Shown: positions 1 through 9,269 of the stretch, one piece after another | How positions within the stretch are numbered: the first letter of the stretch is position 1 | Layout: every line of letters starts with the position of its first letter | NCBI RefSeq assembly: GCF_005885815.1 | Contig: NZ_CP040602.1 | Coordinates: 263,630-327,629, forward strand | Source of the DNA: Thiomicrorhabdus sediminis | GTDB lineage: Bacteria; Pseudomonadota; Gammaproteobacteria; Thiomicrospirales; Thiomicrospiraceae | Length of the DNA stretch: 64,000 nucleotides | Direction: 5' to 3' | The notes under the pieces: model-generated | What the model saw: the letters and a program-made list of their open reading frames with translations, nothing else | What the model was told of the DNA's origin: nothing | Databases searched by the model: none | Made by a program: the position numbers and the translations under genes

Positions 1-1098
1 TTCCTGACTGTAGGTCATCTGTTCGCCCAAGAACTGTTTGGCGTTCCAGGCAAAACGCAGATTTTCAATAGTTTGACGACGCGCATTATTGCGCACCTCA
101 GCCGCTTCCTGTACCGCCGCCGCCGTACGTTCACGTTCGGCCATATCCTTACCACCGTTATAAAGGTTGTAATCCATTCTTAGCATGGCTTGGAAGTTTT
201 CATTAATGCCGGCAACACCATTGATATTGTCGTCAATGGTTTTCTGTATCTCTAAGTCCACGCGTGGATAAAAAGCGCTTCTCGCGGTTTTGTGCTGAGC
301 GAAAGCCTCTGAGATATCGGCATTTGAAGAGCGAAGTTGCGGGTGATTCAATAAAGCGATATTGGTCGCTTCATCAAGTGTTTCTGGAAAACTGAAATTA
401 GCTTCATACTTAATCAGATCGTTGTCTGGCATGCGTCCAAGGATGCGTTGGAATTTCGCCAGGGAGTCTTCGTAGTTGTTGCGTGCCGACATAAGGTTGG
501 AATTTGCCAATGCCAAGCGGGCTTTGGCTTGATCGACTTCAACCTGGTTGCCGATACCTGCATCACTGCGCTGCATAATCTGATCAAGAATGCGCTGATG
601 GGTCTTCTGGTTTTGTTCTTCCAGACGCATGAGCTCCTGTTCTTTCAACAGATTGACATAAGCTTCGGCCATGCTCAAAGCGATTTGATTGGCAGTGGCT
701 TCGACAATATAGGCCGATGCATCCAGTCTGGCCTGCTGGCGTTCTATCTCCGACTCGGTTCTGAAGCCTTCAAAAAGGTTTTCAGTCAAAGCGATGGAAG
801 CTTCTCGTCTGGTCATGCTGGTGCTGTCCTGTCCTGGACGTTGCGTCTCTTCCAGACCAATCCCTGCAGCTAAATCGATGGTTGGGTACCAAGAACCCTG
901 TGCACCGCGTTTATCGGCTTCAATACCTTGGTATATCTTAACCTGTTCACGATATTCTGGGTTGTGGAGAATGGCGTCTTCAATCGTCGGTACCAGTTCC
1001 ATCGCCGAAGCGGTGTTGATAGTTAGGCCGGGTAGTGCAAGAGTTATTCCAATTAACCATGCCAATGAAGTGTTACGCTTTTTCATCTTAGTATCCAT
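1..1098 (-). CDS. tolC: TolC-family outer membrane protein of a type I secretion system (C-terminus outside window)
   Basis: This is the outer membrane channel of a type I secretion system; it would connect to the adaptor (1753-3099) and ABC protein (3101-5287) of the same cluster. The minus-strand frame gives a signal peptide of about 30 residues, then MELVPTIEDAILHNPEY, the usual start of the first TolC helical repeat, and long amphipathic heptad-rich helices with the family phrase LDQIMQRSDAGIGNQVEVDQ. About 366 codons are present and the frame is open at base 1, so the C-terminus lies to the left. Two ATGs are possible starts (1098 and 1086); neither has a strong ribosome site. In a Lap cluster this role is called LapE. 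Confidence 0.9.
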   Translation of the reverse strand, partial: MDTKMKKRNTSLAWLIGITLALPGLTINTASAMELVPTIEDAILHNPEYREQVKIYQGIEADKRGAQGSWYPTIDLAAGIGLEETQRPGQDSTSMTRREASIALTENLFEGFRTESEIERQQARLDASAYIVEATANQIALSMAEAYVNLLKEQELMRLEEQNQKTHQRILDQIMQRSDAGIGNQVEVDQAKARLALANSNLMSARNNYEDSLAKFQRILGRMPDNDLIKYEANFSFPETLDEATNIALLNHPQLRSSNADISEAFAQHKTARSAFYPRVDLEIQKTIDDNINGVAGINENFQAMLRMDYNLYNGGKDMAERERTAAAVQEAAEVRNNARRQTIENLRFAWNAKQFLGEQMTYSQE

Positions 1099-1121
1099 GT
1101 AAAAGTTAAATTCGTTAAAAA

Positions 1122-1724
1122 TTAAGCCCAATTATTTATTTTTAGTACCAGAGCCAGTCGGTCGGAAACATCAAGCTTCTCAAATACATTGTGAAGGTGA
1201 GCCTTCACCGTTCTTTCCGTAATGCTTAATGATTCGGCAATCTCTTTATTGGTTTTGCTTTGCAGAACCAGTTCGGTGGCTTCCAGTTCACGTTCGGTCA
1301 GTTTTTCCTTCCAGGAGTGATTGGCCATATTAGGTTGTCCTTGCAACAGAGAGCTTATCATCGCCTGCATAACTGATTGACCGAGCCAGACATTGCCGGA
1401 TTGTACGGTCTCAATCGCTTGCTGAATGCGTTCCGGTGTGGCGAAAGCATTCAGATACCCTTTGACACCCTGCTGAAAAAGTTGCAAACCTTCAAAATCG
1501 TTAGTGGTGTTGGAAAAAGCGATAATGTCGTATTGTTTTGCCAGTTCGACAATGGTTTCGGTTTTTGATGCCTCTGAAATCTGGATAAGCAGGATATGGT
1601 TTTGTGGTGCATAGCGTGATTGCAAATCCATTAGATCAAACAATACCTTCGCGCTATCACCGGCAGCTTTAAGCCAGTTTTTTAACGCATTCGGGTCTTG
1701 TACAAATATTAAGGGCCTTTTCAT
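1122..1724 (-). CDS. LuxR-type transcription regulator with degenerate receiver domain
   Basis: The C-terminal 65 residues form a LuxR/NarL helix-turn-helix (LTERELEATELVLQSKTNKE, then SITERTVKAHLHNVFEKLDV). The N-terminal 130 residues keep the outline of a receiver but lack the key residues: the third strand reads HILLIQIS with no phosphoacceptor Asp, and the GYLLK-like position reads GYLNA, without the Lys. This pattern recalls CsgD and VpsT, biofilm regulators that do not need phosphorylation, but I see no clear VpsT c-di-GMP motif. The gene lies between lapC and tolC on the same strand, so it is probably co-transcribed with the secretion genes. The ATG at 1724 was chosen; a TTG directly upstream at 1727 is possible. 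Confidence 0.82.
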   Translation of the reverse strand: MKRPLIFVQDPNALKNWLKAAGDSAKVLFDLMDLQSRYAPQNHILLIQISEASKTETIVELAKQYDIIAFSNTTNDFEGLQLFQQGVKGYLNAFATPERIQQAIETVQSGNVWLGQSVMQAMISSLLQGQPNMANHSWKEKLTERELEATELVLQSKTNKEIAESLSITERTVKAHLHNVFEKLDVSDRLALVLKINNWA

Positions 1725-1752
1725 CAATTGTTCTTCTTTATTCTCTACCGTC

Positions 1753-3099
1753 TTAGGATTCTCTCAAGGCGGTGTCCTTGGCTTTAATAATAGGTTTAAG
1801 TAAATAATCCAGAACCGTATGCTTGCCGACGATGACATCTACGGTTGCGGTCATACCCGGGAGCAGATAAAGCGGGTCTTTGACGCTGCCGAGGTGGTTT
1901 CTGTCGGTTTTAATGCGGGCTATGTAATAACTGTTGCCTTCTTCATCTGTAATGGTATCGGCGGTGATACGTTCAACTGTTCCGTCAAGACCGCCATAGA
2001 TGGCAAAGTCATAAGCGGTAAATTTGATTTTGGCCTTCAGACCCGGATAGATAAAACCGATATCTGCCGGTGTGATTTTGGTCTCCAGCACCAAAGAATC
2101 ATCATCCGGTACGATTTCGACAATGTCACTACCTGGCTGAACCACTCCGCCAATGGTATTGACGAACAGTTGCTTGATGGTTCCATTTACCGGAGACTTT
2201 ACATCGGTTCTATCAACACGGTCTTGTAGGGCTTCTTTGGATTTGCTGAGCTGCTCTTTCTCGGCAAGTACCTGATTGAGTTCTTCATGCGCCTGGTTGG
2301 AGAAGGTCTCCTTGGCCTCGATGCGTTTTGAACGGGCTTCGGTAATCGCAGATTTTAGTTTTGGAATCGAGTATTCGACTTGCTTGAGTTTGGATAGGGC
2401 TTCGTTTTCTTCACGCTGCAATTTAAGTAAATCGACCTGTGAAGCGATGCCCTGCGCCACCAGCGGTTTCATTACATCGACTTCTTCACGTAATAGGTCA
2501 AGTGAGCGTTTGAGTTGCTTTTGCTGACTGTAGGCGTCTTGTAACTCGAGCTTTTTTTGTTCGATCTGTTCTACCAAGATATCGTCATTGGTATGGAGTT
2601 GACGTTGGCGGGCTTGATAGAGCTGGAATTCACGATCATACAAGGCTTGAATGCGTGCGTCATCGGAGACTTTCTGTGCGCTGAAAACATCGCCAAACGC
2701 TTCTGCTGCCAAACGTTGCGATTTTGCCGTTAATTCCGCTTCCTTAACTTCGCTTTCACCGAATGAGCTGGCGAACTGGGTATTATCAAGTTTAAGCAGG
2801 ATTTGGCCTTTGTTAACCTTATCACCGGAGCTGATGAAAAGCTGTTCGACAATACCGCCTTCGAGGTTTTGAATAATTTGAATTTGGCTTGATGGTACGA
2901 CTTTACCGTCGCCGCGGACAATTTTGTCTAATTCGGCCATGCTGGCCCAAACGATCAGCCAGATCATCACCAATAGAACCACCCAAACCACCAGTTGTGA
3001 TTTGATTGTCGGTTTTTCCAACGCAGCCTGGCTGAGACTAGACATATAGGCGATGTCTTGCTCTGAGATTCGGCTTGGTTTTGTTCTATTCTGTTTCAT
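1753..3099 (-). CDS. lapC: HlyD-family periplasmic adaptor of type I secretion system (LapC-like)
   Basis: This membrane fusion protein would bridge the inner membrane ABC exporter and TolC. It has a short cytoplasmic N-terminus, one membrane helix at about residues 35-52, a first lipoyl half (GDGKVVPSSQIQIIQNLEGG), a long coiled coil at about residues 110-290, the second lipoyl half (VKSPVNGTIKQLFVNTIGGV) and a beta-barrel region near the C-terminus. Its 448 residues are typical for the family. It starts one base after the lapB stop codon, so the two are almost certainly translated from one transcript. Confidence 0.92.
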   Translation of the reverse strand: MKQNRTKPSRISEQDIAYMSSLSQAALEKPTIKSQLVVWVVLLVMIWLIVWASMAELDKIVRGDGKVVPSSQIQIIQNLEGGIVEQLFISSGDKVNKGQILLKLDNTQFASSFGESEVKEAELTAKSQRLAAEAFGDVFSAQKVSDDARIQALYDREFQLYQARQRQLHTNDDILVEQIEQKKLELQDAYSQQKQLKRSLDLLREEVDVMKPLVAQGIASQVDLLKLQREENEALSKLKQVEYSIPKLKSAITEARSKRIEAKETFSNQAHEELNQVLAEKEQLSKSKEALQDRVDRTDVKSPVNGTIKQLFVNTIGGVVQPGSDIVEIVPDDDSLVLETKITPADIGFIYPGLKAKIKFTAYDFAIYGGLDGTVERITADTITDEEGNSYYIARIKTDRNHLGSVKDPLYLLPGMTATVDVIVGKHTVLDYLLKPIIKAKDTALRES

Positions 3100-3100
3100 A

Positions 3101-5287
3101 TTAAGTGTTCTTATTGATTTTGCCTGTTTTCAAGGCTTCCAATACAGTTTGTTTGGCGCCGTCCGCAATCAGCTTACCGTTTTCCATCACCATCAATCGG
3201 TCGGTAAGTTGGAGTAAAGCCATCTTATGCGTTACCACAAGGGTCGTGCTGCTTAGAGTTCCTTTTTTCAAGCGATCGATCATCAGTTGTTCGGTTTTCG
3301 CATCCATGGCATTGGTCGGTTCATCAAGCAGGTAAATAGCCGCATCTAACAACAAGGCACGCGCTACGCCGATACTTTGACGTTGACCACCGGAGAGTGA
3401 TGACCCACCTTCATTGACTTTCAGACTGTATCCGGAAGGGTGTTGTTTGATAAAGTCATCCACGCCAGCCAGTTTGGCGGCACGAAGAATGGTGTCATCT
3501 TCGACATAAGGGGCGCGATAAGAAATGTTGTCACGGACATCGCCACTGAATAATGTGACGTCCTGAGGGACATAGTTCATATTGCGGCGTACTTCGGCCG
3601 GATCAAGTTGGGTGATATCGATGCCGTCAATGAGAATCGAGCCTTCATCAACTTGATAGAAACCAAGCAGCAGTTTTTGGATCGTTGATTTCCCCGAACC
3701 GATACGACCGATAATACCGACTTTTTCACCTGGATTGATGGTGAAGCTGACACGGTTTAGTGCCGGTTTGGTTTCACCCGGATAGGTAAAGCTGACATTG
3801 ACGAATTCGATTTTGCCGTCGAAATGTGGGTGTTGAATGAAGCGCTTGTTCAATGGCCTTTCAATCTCTTTAGCCATTAATTCATCAAGCGACTTCAGTG
3901 CCGTTCTGGTTTGTTGGTAGCTGGTGATCAGGTTGGCGAATTGTCCCATAGGGCCAATCGCGCGTTGACTCAACATAACAGTGGCAATCAGTCCACCCAT
4001 GGTCAAGTCACCGGCCTGGATAATATAAACACCGGCCAAGACGATAATGACTGTGCTCAGTTGTTGTACCAGTCCAGTGACGCGTCCCAATGAACTTTGC
4101 AGCATCTTAGATTTTAGGCTGGCCTTGGCAATTTCACCAATCGCTTGTTCCCATTTCCATTGCGAGCGCGCTTCTACACCAAGGGATTTAATGGTTTCCA
4201 TCGCTGTTAAGGTTTCAATCAGCACCGCATTTTTTTGGCTGCTGGCTTCATAGGTTGCCTCGATGGCGCGCTTCACCGGGCCACGTAACATAATGCTGTA
4301 GATCAAAATAAATAAAATAATGGCAATGGGAATCAGTACGATGCTGCCGGCAATATAAAAAATGACCAAAAGGAAAATGATCGCAAATGGCAGGTCCACC
4401 AAAGTCGAAATGGTGCCGGAGGTAAAGAAGTTACGAATGCTGTCGAATTCTTTGAGCTGGTTGGCAAATACGCCGATCGAGCCGCCGCGATTGCTCATAG
4501 TCAGACCTAGGGTCTGTTCAAAAAGCTTGCCGGACATAATGACATCGCTTTTCTTACCGGAAATCTCAAGGAAATAGGAGCGTAAATATTTCAGCAATAC
4601 GTCAAAAAGATAGACAACACTGACACCGATTGCCAAAACCCATAAGGATTCGATGGCATTATTCGGTACCACACGGTCATAGACATTCATGACAAATAAC
4701 GGGTTGGCCAAGACAAACATATTGATGACTATCGAGGCGATCAGTACATCACGGTATATGGAACGAGATTCCCAAAGCGTACCCCAGAACCAGTGACCTT
4801 CTTGGAAGCCCATTAGGTTTTCGGTTTTTTCATCATGATGAAGGTTATTGGTCAGGTAAATGGCATAACCGAGATATTCTTCGTTCAATTTTTCTAACGC
4901 TAAGGTTTTGCTGCCTTCAGGAGCCTCGGGGGTAATGATTTTTACCAGCTGGTTTTCTTCATCAATTTCTTCGAGTAGGCAGGCCTGATTGTTTTTCAAT
5001 GTCAGAATGCAGGGCAATACCAAATTGGAAATTTCTGATAAGGCACGCTCTTTAAAGGCGGCATTTAAATTGGCTCTTTGTACAGCGCGTTTGAAGATTT
5101 CCGGAGTGATGTTGTCAGGATCAACCGGCAAGCCGGCAATCAGAGCTTCTTTGCTGTATGGCTTGCGGTTGAACTGAGTATAAAGGACTAAGCAATCCAA
5201 TAACGGACTTTTCAACTCAGTGTGGCGGACCTTTGCCTGGTCTTCTGCACTGTTTTCTGCTTGCAAGTTTTCTGCTGCATTAGTCAT
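3101..5287 (-). CDS. lapB: Type I secretion ABC exporter, LapB-like
   Basis: This protein powers export of a large adhesin across both membranes. In order it has an N-terminal C39-like domain (residues 25-150) lacking the DCG signature and so probably non-proteolytic, six membrane helices (about 180-440), and an ABC ATPase with Walker A GRIGSGKST (527-535), signature LSGGQRQS (631), Walker B AIYLLDEP (650) and the H-loop in VVTHK. Length (728 residues) and domain order match LapB/RtxB exporters. The ATG has only a weak, distant ribosome site. The 187 bases upstream probably hold the promoter for lapB-lapC-regulator-tolC, since the preceding gene in the cluster ends at 5475. Confidence 0.93.
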   Translation of the reverse strand: MTNAAENLQAENSAEDQAKVRHTELKSPLLDCLVLYTQFNRKPYSKEALIAGLPVDPDNITPEIFKRAVQRANLNAAFKERALSEISNLVLPCILTLKNNQACLLEEIDEENQLVKIITPEAPEGSKTLALEKLNEEYLGYAIYLTNNLHHDEKTENLMGFQEGHWFWGTLWESRSIYRDVLIASIVINMFVLANPLFVMNVYDRVVPNNAIESLWVLAIGVSVVYLFDVLLKYLRSYFLEISGKKSDVIMSGKLFEQTLGLTMSNRGGSIGVFANQLKEFDSIRNFFTSGTISTLVDLPFAIIFLLVIFYIAGSIVLIPIAIILFILIYSIMLRGPVKRAIEATYEASSQKNAVLIETLTAMETIKSLGVEARSQWKWEQAIGEIAKASLKSKMLQSSLGRVTGLVQQLSTVIIVLAGVYIIQAGDLTMGGLIATVMLSQRAIGPMGQFANLITSYQQTRTALKSLDELMAKEIERPLNKRFIQHPHFDGKIEFVNVSFTYPGETKPALNRVSFTINPGEKVGIIGRIGSGKSTIQKLLLGFYQVDEGSILIDGIDITQLDPAEVRRNMNYVPQDVTLFSGDVRDNISYRAPYVEDDTILRAAKLAGVDDFIKQHPSGYSLKVNEGGSSLSGGQRQSIGVARALLLDAAIYLLDEPTNAMDAKTEQLMIDRLKKGTLSSTTLVVTHKMALLQLTDRLMVMENGKLIADGAKQTVLEALKTGKINKNT

Positions 5288-5474
5288 GTAGTGGACTTGT
5301 ACCTTTTAACCTAAAAACGAATTGTTTAATACGCTGCCATTCAATTATGCATTGTTTTGTATAGAAAACATCAGCATAGTTATGGCAACACTAGCTATTA
5401 TGCAAAAGTTTGAGCGCTTGCGTCATCAAAGTAGGACAAATTAGGTAAAAAATATAATTAACCTGTCTAAAGCG

Positions 5475-7247
5475 CTAATCCTCTGGCTTGCGTATCGATT
5501 GTTTATATTCATTCAGTAATTGGCATTTCGGGTGGTTGGGGAACTCACGCAAAATAAAATTAGCCGTATTGATTACCTGTTTCCAGCGAGGTTTTTGCGG
5601 GATTGACGATGTCGACAGGTATTTATCAAGGGTACGGGTTTTGGCTGTACTGCCATCAAGACTGACACGCCATAAGCCACTGTCTTCAGCGAACTGTACT
5701 TTACTTTTTGATGTGGATTCTTCCCAGATCTGAAGACATAGCTGCATAGTGTTGACTAGGCGTTGTAAAAATTCTTCATTGGTAATGGAGTTGTCACTTA
5801 CGAAAACGGCTTTCTCCATCGTCAATGCTTTCAAGGACCGCAGTTCCGATACATCAACAGCCATACAGATAATAAATTTTTCGCCATTGATATGGAAAGG
5901 AGCATTTGACCAGTGGCAGGTGATTTCTTGTCCGGTGATGGTGTAATTTTTATTTTCTATTTGAATCGGTTGCTGAGAATCAAGCACCGAAAGCAAGTTT
6001 TGCTGAACCCTTGGTTTGTGCGGCTCTATGACAAGAAAATCAAAAATATTATGGTTAATGGTTTGACTCGCGCGCCAGCCAAAGGTTTTTTCGGCTTGTA
6101 GATTCCACTCCATAATTTCGAACTGCTCATTCAAAAGCATGACGGCAATGGGTGATTGGTCAATCATGGTGGAAAGTTGGGTTTGCAGGCGGAAAAAACG
6201 CTGAGTCAGATAAGCGCTGGCCAACAGTACGACCAAAGTACCGATTAAGAATGCGAGCAGGTATTGGAGCTCGGTAGTGTAATTATCAATGATGTTCTGT
6301 TCTTGATAGATAAACTTGTCCAAGTTGGGGGTCGATTTGAGCAGGCCGATATCTTGATAAACAGAAGCGATATGTTTCCAGCGATAACGGCTCATATGGC
6401 CCGGTTCGATCAGGTCGATACGCATCAGTTTTTGCATCGCTTCAGCTTCAAAAGTCAACGCATCACGGCTACGGTCGGTGCTGTAATGGCTCAGAATGTG
6501 GTTGATGGTTTCATCAATATGCTGCATCGCATAGCGCCAACCCTCAATAGTGGCTGAACGGAATGCGGTAACGGTTTGCGGGTCTTTATGGGCAAGGTTC
6601 TGTGTCGTGAAGAAGTTGTCGCCATAAAAATCGATACCGGCCATGCGTGGGCTAAAGGTCTGGTATTGGATTCCTGAACGTGACATAGCATAGGGTTCTG
6701 TGGTGGTGTAGACGGTTTGCGCGTCAACACTGCCATCCATCAAGGAGTTGATCGAGAAGTCGTGCTGAATGTATTGAAAATCATCCGAGTGCAGTCCCGA
6801 TTGTTGCAACAGTGCATAAATCTCAGAGGAGTTTTCTTCAATCATCAGCTTTTTACCTGCTAAATCGGTAATGACATCAATGTCCGGCCGTTTGAGGGAT
6901 ACCAGGGCCAATGGGGAGTGTTGGAAAATTACGCCGAGGACTAAGATGGGCTGGCCCTTAGCGTACTCTAACAATAATTCGCTGGTACCTATACCAAAAT
7001 CGGCATAACCTTTGAGTACCTGTTGGATGGGGTTGACTCCAGCTTCAGGAAGCTTGAATTTGACATCAAGACCGTGTGCCTTATAAAAGCCCTTGGCTTT
7101 TGCCATATAGTAGCCGGCAAATTGGAATTGGTGTTGCCACTTGAGCTGAACCGTCACTGTTTTTTTCGTCTCTTTATTGCCCAAATCAAAACCGGCAATG
7201 GCTTGAGAGCTAAACAGCAGCACCAAAACAAAAAGAAGATTTTTCAT
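5475..7247 (-). CDS. Solute-binding (NMT1/THI5-like) - transmembrane - PAS sensor protein
   Basis: A signal peptide (MKNLLFVLVLLFSSQAIAG) leads into a periplasmic NMT1/THI5-type binding domain (VQLKWQHQFQFAGYYMAKAK; about residues 28-320). One membrane helix follows (about 330-350), then a cytoplasmic PAS domain (TMIDQSPIAVMLLNEQFEIM), a short helical linker and a C-terminal segment with LWRVSLDGSTAKTRTLDKYL and PRWKQVINTANFIL. I find no GGDEF, EAL, kinase or methyl-accepting domain, so the output is unknown. The gene follows lapD in the same direction and may sense a small molecule for the adhesion pathway. A GTG at 7286 would add 13 residues, but the ATG at 7247 begins the signal peptide exactly. 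Confidence 0.75.
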   Translation of the reverse strand: MKNLLFVLVLLFSSQAIAGFDLGNKETKKTVTVQLKWQHQFQFAGYYMAKAKGFYKAHGLDVKFKLPEAGVNPIQQVLKGYADFGIGTSELLLEYAKGQPILVLGVIFQHSPLALVSLKRPDIDVITDLAGKKLMIEENSSEIYALLQQSGLHSDDFQYIQHDFSINSLMDGSVDAQTVYTTTEPYAMSRSGIQYQTFSPRMAGIDFYGDNFFTTQNLAHKDPQTVTAFRSATIEGWRYAMQHIDETINHILSHYSTDRSRDALTFEAEAMQKLMRIDLIEPGHMSRYRWKHIASVYQDIGLLKSTPNLDKFIYQEQNIIDNYTTELQYLLAFLIGTLVVLLASAYLTQRFFRLQTQLSTMIDQSPIAVMLLNEQFEIMEWNLQAEKTFGWRASQTINHNIFDFLVIEPHKPRVQQNLLSVLDSQQPIQIENKNYTITGQEITCHWSNAPFHINGEKFIICMAVDVSELRSLKALTMEKAVFVSDNSITNEEFLQRLVNTMQLCLQIWEESTSKSKVQFAEDSGLWRVSLDGSTAKTRTLDKYLSTSSIPQKPRWKQVINTANFILREFPNHPKCQLLNEYKQSIRKPED

Positions 7248-7288
7248 AAAGTTTATTTTTCTGTATTTATCCAAATAGGCCAGCACTT

Positions 7289-9223
7289 TTACAAAGCTGA
7301 GGGGGCACCGAAGTGATAACCCTGGAAGTATTTCACGCCAAGTTCACTAAAGGCCTTTAATTGCGACTCGTTTTCAACAGTCATGGCAATGACATCAATA
7401 TCTAAGCTGTCCGCCAGTTCACAGAGGCCGGAGACATAGTCACGGGTCTGTTGATCGTTTTCAATCGCCTTGCTAAAGGCGGCATCCAATTTGACATAGT
7501 TAGGATGCAGATCTTGTAAATAGCCCATATTACCTAATCGAGAACCAAAATGATCGATACCGATATTAACGCCTTGTTGTTTGAGTTTATTGACTAGAGG
7601 CCATGATTTGCCTTTTAGTTCAGTAATCAAGCGTTCAGGCAGTTCAAACGATAACTGAGGACAAAGCGGTTTGTTATTTTTCAGTTCATTGAGCAATTCA
7701 GCCTGGAAGATATTGTCTTCGATAATCGATTTGGATAGGTTGATGGCAAGGTTTTTATCCTGATTCAACTGGAGGTGGTTTAACGCCAGTTTAATTACCA
7801 TTTGGTCAATTTGCTGGGTACGGTTCAGACGCTCCACCGCGGGCATGAAATAGGCCGCCGAACGGATGCTGCCATCAATGTCCTTAAGACGGATAAAGAG
7901 TTCTTGTGAATGTATTTTCCGGCTTGTCGCATAGGCGCTCTGTTGGAATAGCACAAACCGATTTTCGCTGATCGCCTGATCAATCAACGCCAATGCTTGA
8001 TCACTTTGTTCGGAAGTTTGATTGTTAGTGTTGTAATAATAGGCCTCGTTTTTTCCGGCCTTGTCCGCCTGTTCAATGGCAAAATCCAAATTTGCCAATA
8101 AAGGACCTCGGCTCTGCCCGGGTTCAAAATCGGTATAGGCCACAGATAGCCAAGTATCGGCCTTATTGGCCTGAAGATCGCTAAGGATGCCGATAATGCT
8201 GACGGCGATATTTTCCGCAGGAGTCTTTAATAAAGTGCCATTTAGACCAGGAATGACAGCGACAAGCTCGGTACCGTTGAGGCGCGCAAAAATGCTGTTT
8301 TCATGTTTTAAGTTGATTTGTAGCTGCTGAGCCAGTGCTTTCATTAATTTGTCACCGACCAGATAGCCGAACTGGTCATTTAAATGCTTTAACTCATTGA
8401 CTCTGACAAGCAGAATGGTACCGGGCTTATTTTCCTCGCTTGGATCTAGCAAACTGTCGATTATCATTTCGAAGTGACGACGGTTGCTGAGCTCTGTAAC
8501 GCTGTCTTGATAGGCCATTTTTTGCAGTTTTTCGGCGGTATTGGCATCGCGTTCAAATACGGTTTTGAGTTTATTGACCATGGCGTTCATGGCGCCGACT
8601 ACGCTGCGAAACTCTATAGTTGTCGGCAGGTCCTCCTGGATAAGGTATTCTTTTTTGACAATCGCCTCGGCCTGCTTTTCCATGTCTTTGAGCGGCTTAA
8701 GCATGATTTTCAATGCATAGATGACAATTAAAATAGCGAATACCGCTGCGAGTGAAAACCACATCAGAAGGTTGCGTACGGTTTTCCACAGTTCGATATA
8801 GGCATAACCTGTATGGCTGGCAATATCTAAGGTTCCGATCGGAATCCAGCCGGTTTGTACCAGAGCTTGTGCGCTAGGCGCTTCCAGTTGAATGGCGTTG
8901 ATAAACCAATCAGGCACCGCTTCCATACTTTTGGTATTTTCACGTTTATAGAGGGTGATGTTGTCCATGTCGTTGAGGGTGATATGCGCATAATAACCGC
9001 GGTCAAATACCGCATTGATCATGGTTTCCATGCTGGAAATGTCGTTCGGGTCGGCCAGGCTGCTAAGGGATAAGCCTAATGACGTTGCCGTGTCTTGCGC
9101 GTGAGATTGGAGCTGTTCTTGCAGGAAGTTTTTGGTGTTGTTCATATTGAGCCAAAAAGTCCCCACCAATAGTATGATTACCATCGTGGTTATAAACATA
9201 ATCATCTGTTTATTTAAGCTCAT
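7289..9223 (-). CDS. lapD: LapD-like c-di-GMP receptor with degenerate GGDEF and EAL domains
   Basis: LapD-type proteins bind c-di-GMP in the cytoplasm and hold the protease LapG at their periplasmic domain. This 644-residue protein has a first membrane helix (about 8-25), a periplasmic LapD/MoxY-type domain (about 26-150) with the hairpin region QTGWIPIGTLDI, a second helix (about 152-170), a HAMP region, a GGDEF domain and an EAL domain. Both enzyme sites are broken: GGDEF reads NGTEL, the EAL motif reads ELF (SQELFIRL), and the DDFG loop reads DHFG. A purine-rich site (AAAGGA) precedes the ATG. lapG lies immediately upstream, which strongly supports the assignment. Confidence 0.92.
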   Translation of the reverse strand: MSLNKQMIMFITTMVIILLVGTFWLNMNNTKNFLQEQLQSHAQDTATSLGLSLSSLADPNDISSMETMINAVFDRGYYAHITLNDMDNITLYKRENTKSMEAVPDWFINAIQLEAPSAQALVQTGWIPIGTLDIASHTGYAYIELWKTVRNLLMWFSLAAVFAILIVIYALKIMLKPLKDMEKQAEAIVKKEYLIQEDLPTTIEFRSVVGAMNAMVNKLKTVFERDANTAEKLQKMAYQDSVTELSNRRHFEMIIDSLLDPSEENKPGTILLVRVNELKHLNDQFGYLVGDKLMKALAQQLQINLKHENSIFARLNGTELVAVIPGLNGTLLKTPAENIAVSIIGILSDLQANKADTWLSVAYTDFEPGQSRGPLLANLDFAIEQADKAGKNEAYYYNTNNQTSEQSDQALALIDQAISENRFVLFQQSAYATSRKIHSQELFIRLKDIDGSIRSAAYFMPAVERLNRTQQIDQMVIKLALNHLQLNQDKNLAINLSKSIIEDNIFQAELLNELKNNKPLCPQLSFELPERLITELKGKSWPLVNKLKQQGVNIGIDHFGSRLGNMGYLQDLHPNYVKLDAAFSKAIENDQQTRDYVSGLCELADSLDIDVIAMTVENESQLKAFSELGVKYFQGYHFGAPSAL

Positions 9224-9269
9224 ATCAAAGTCCTTTACGACAAGCGTTTCTTTATTCTATCTCTAGCGT

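Noticed and set aside
448..1102. Plus-strand open frames of over 100 codons opposite tolC
   Set aside because: They are antisense to a clearly coding TolC sequence, lack ribosome sites and encode no recognisable family.
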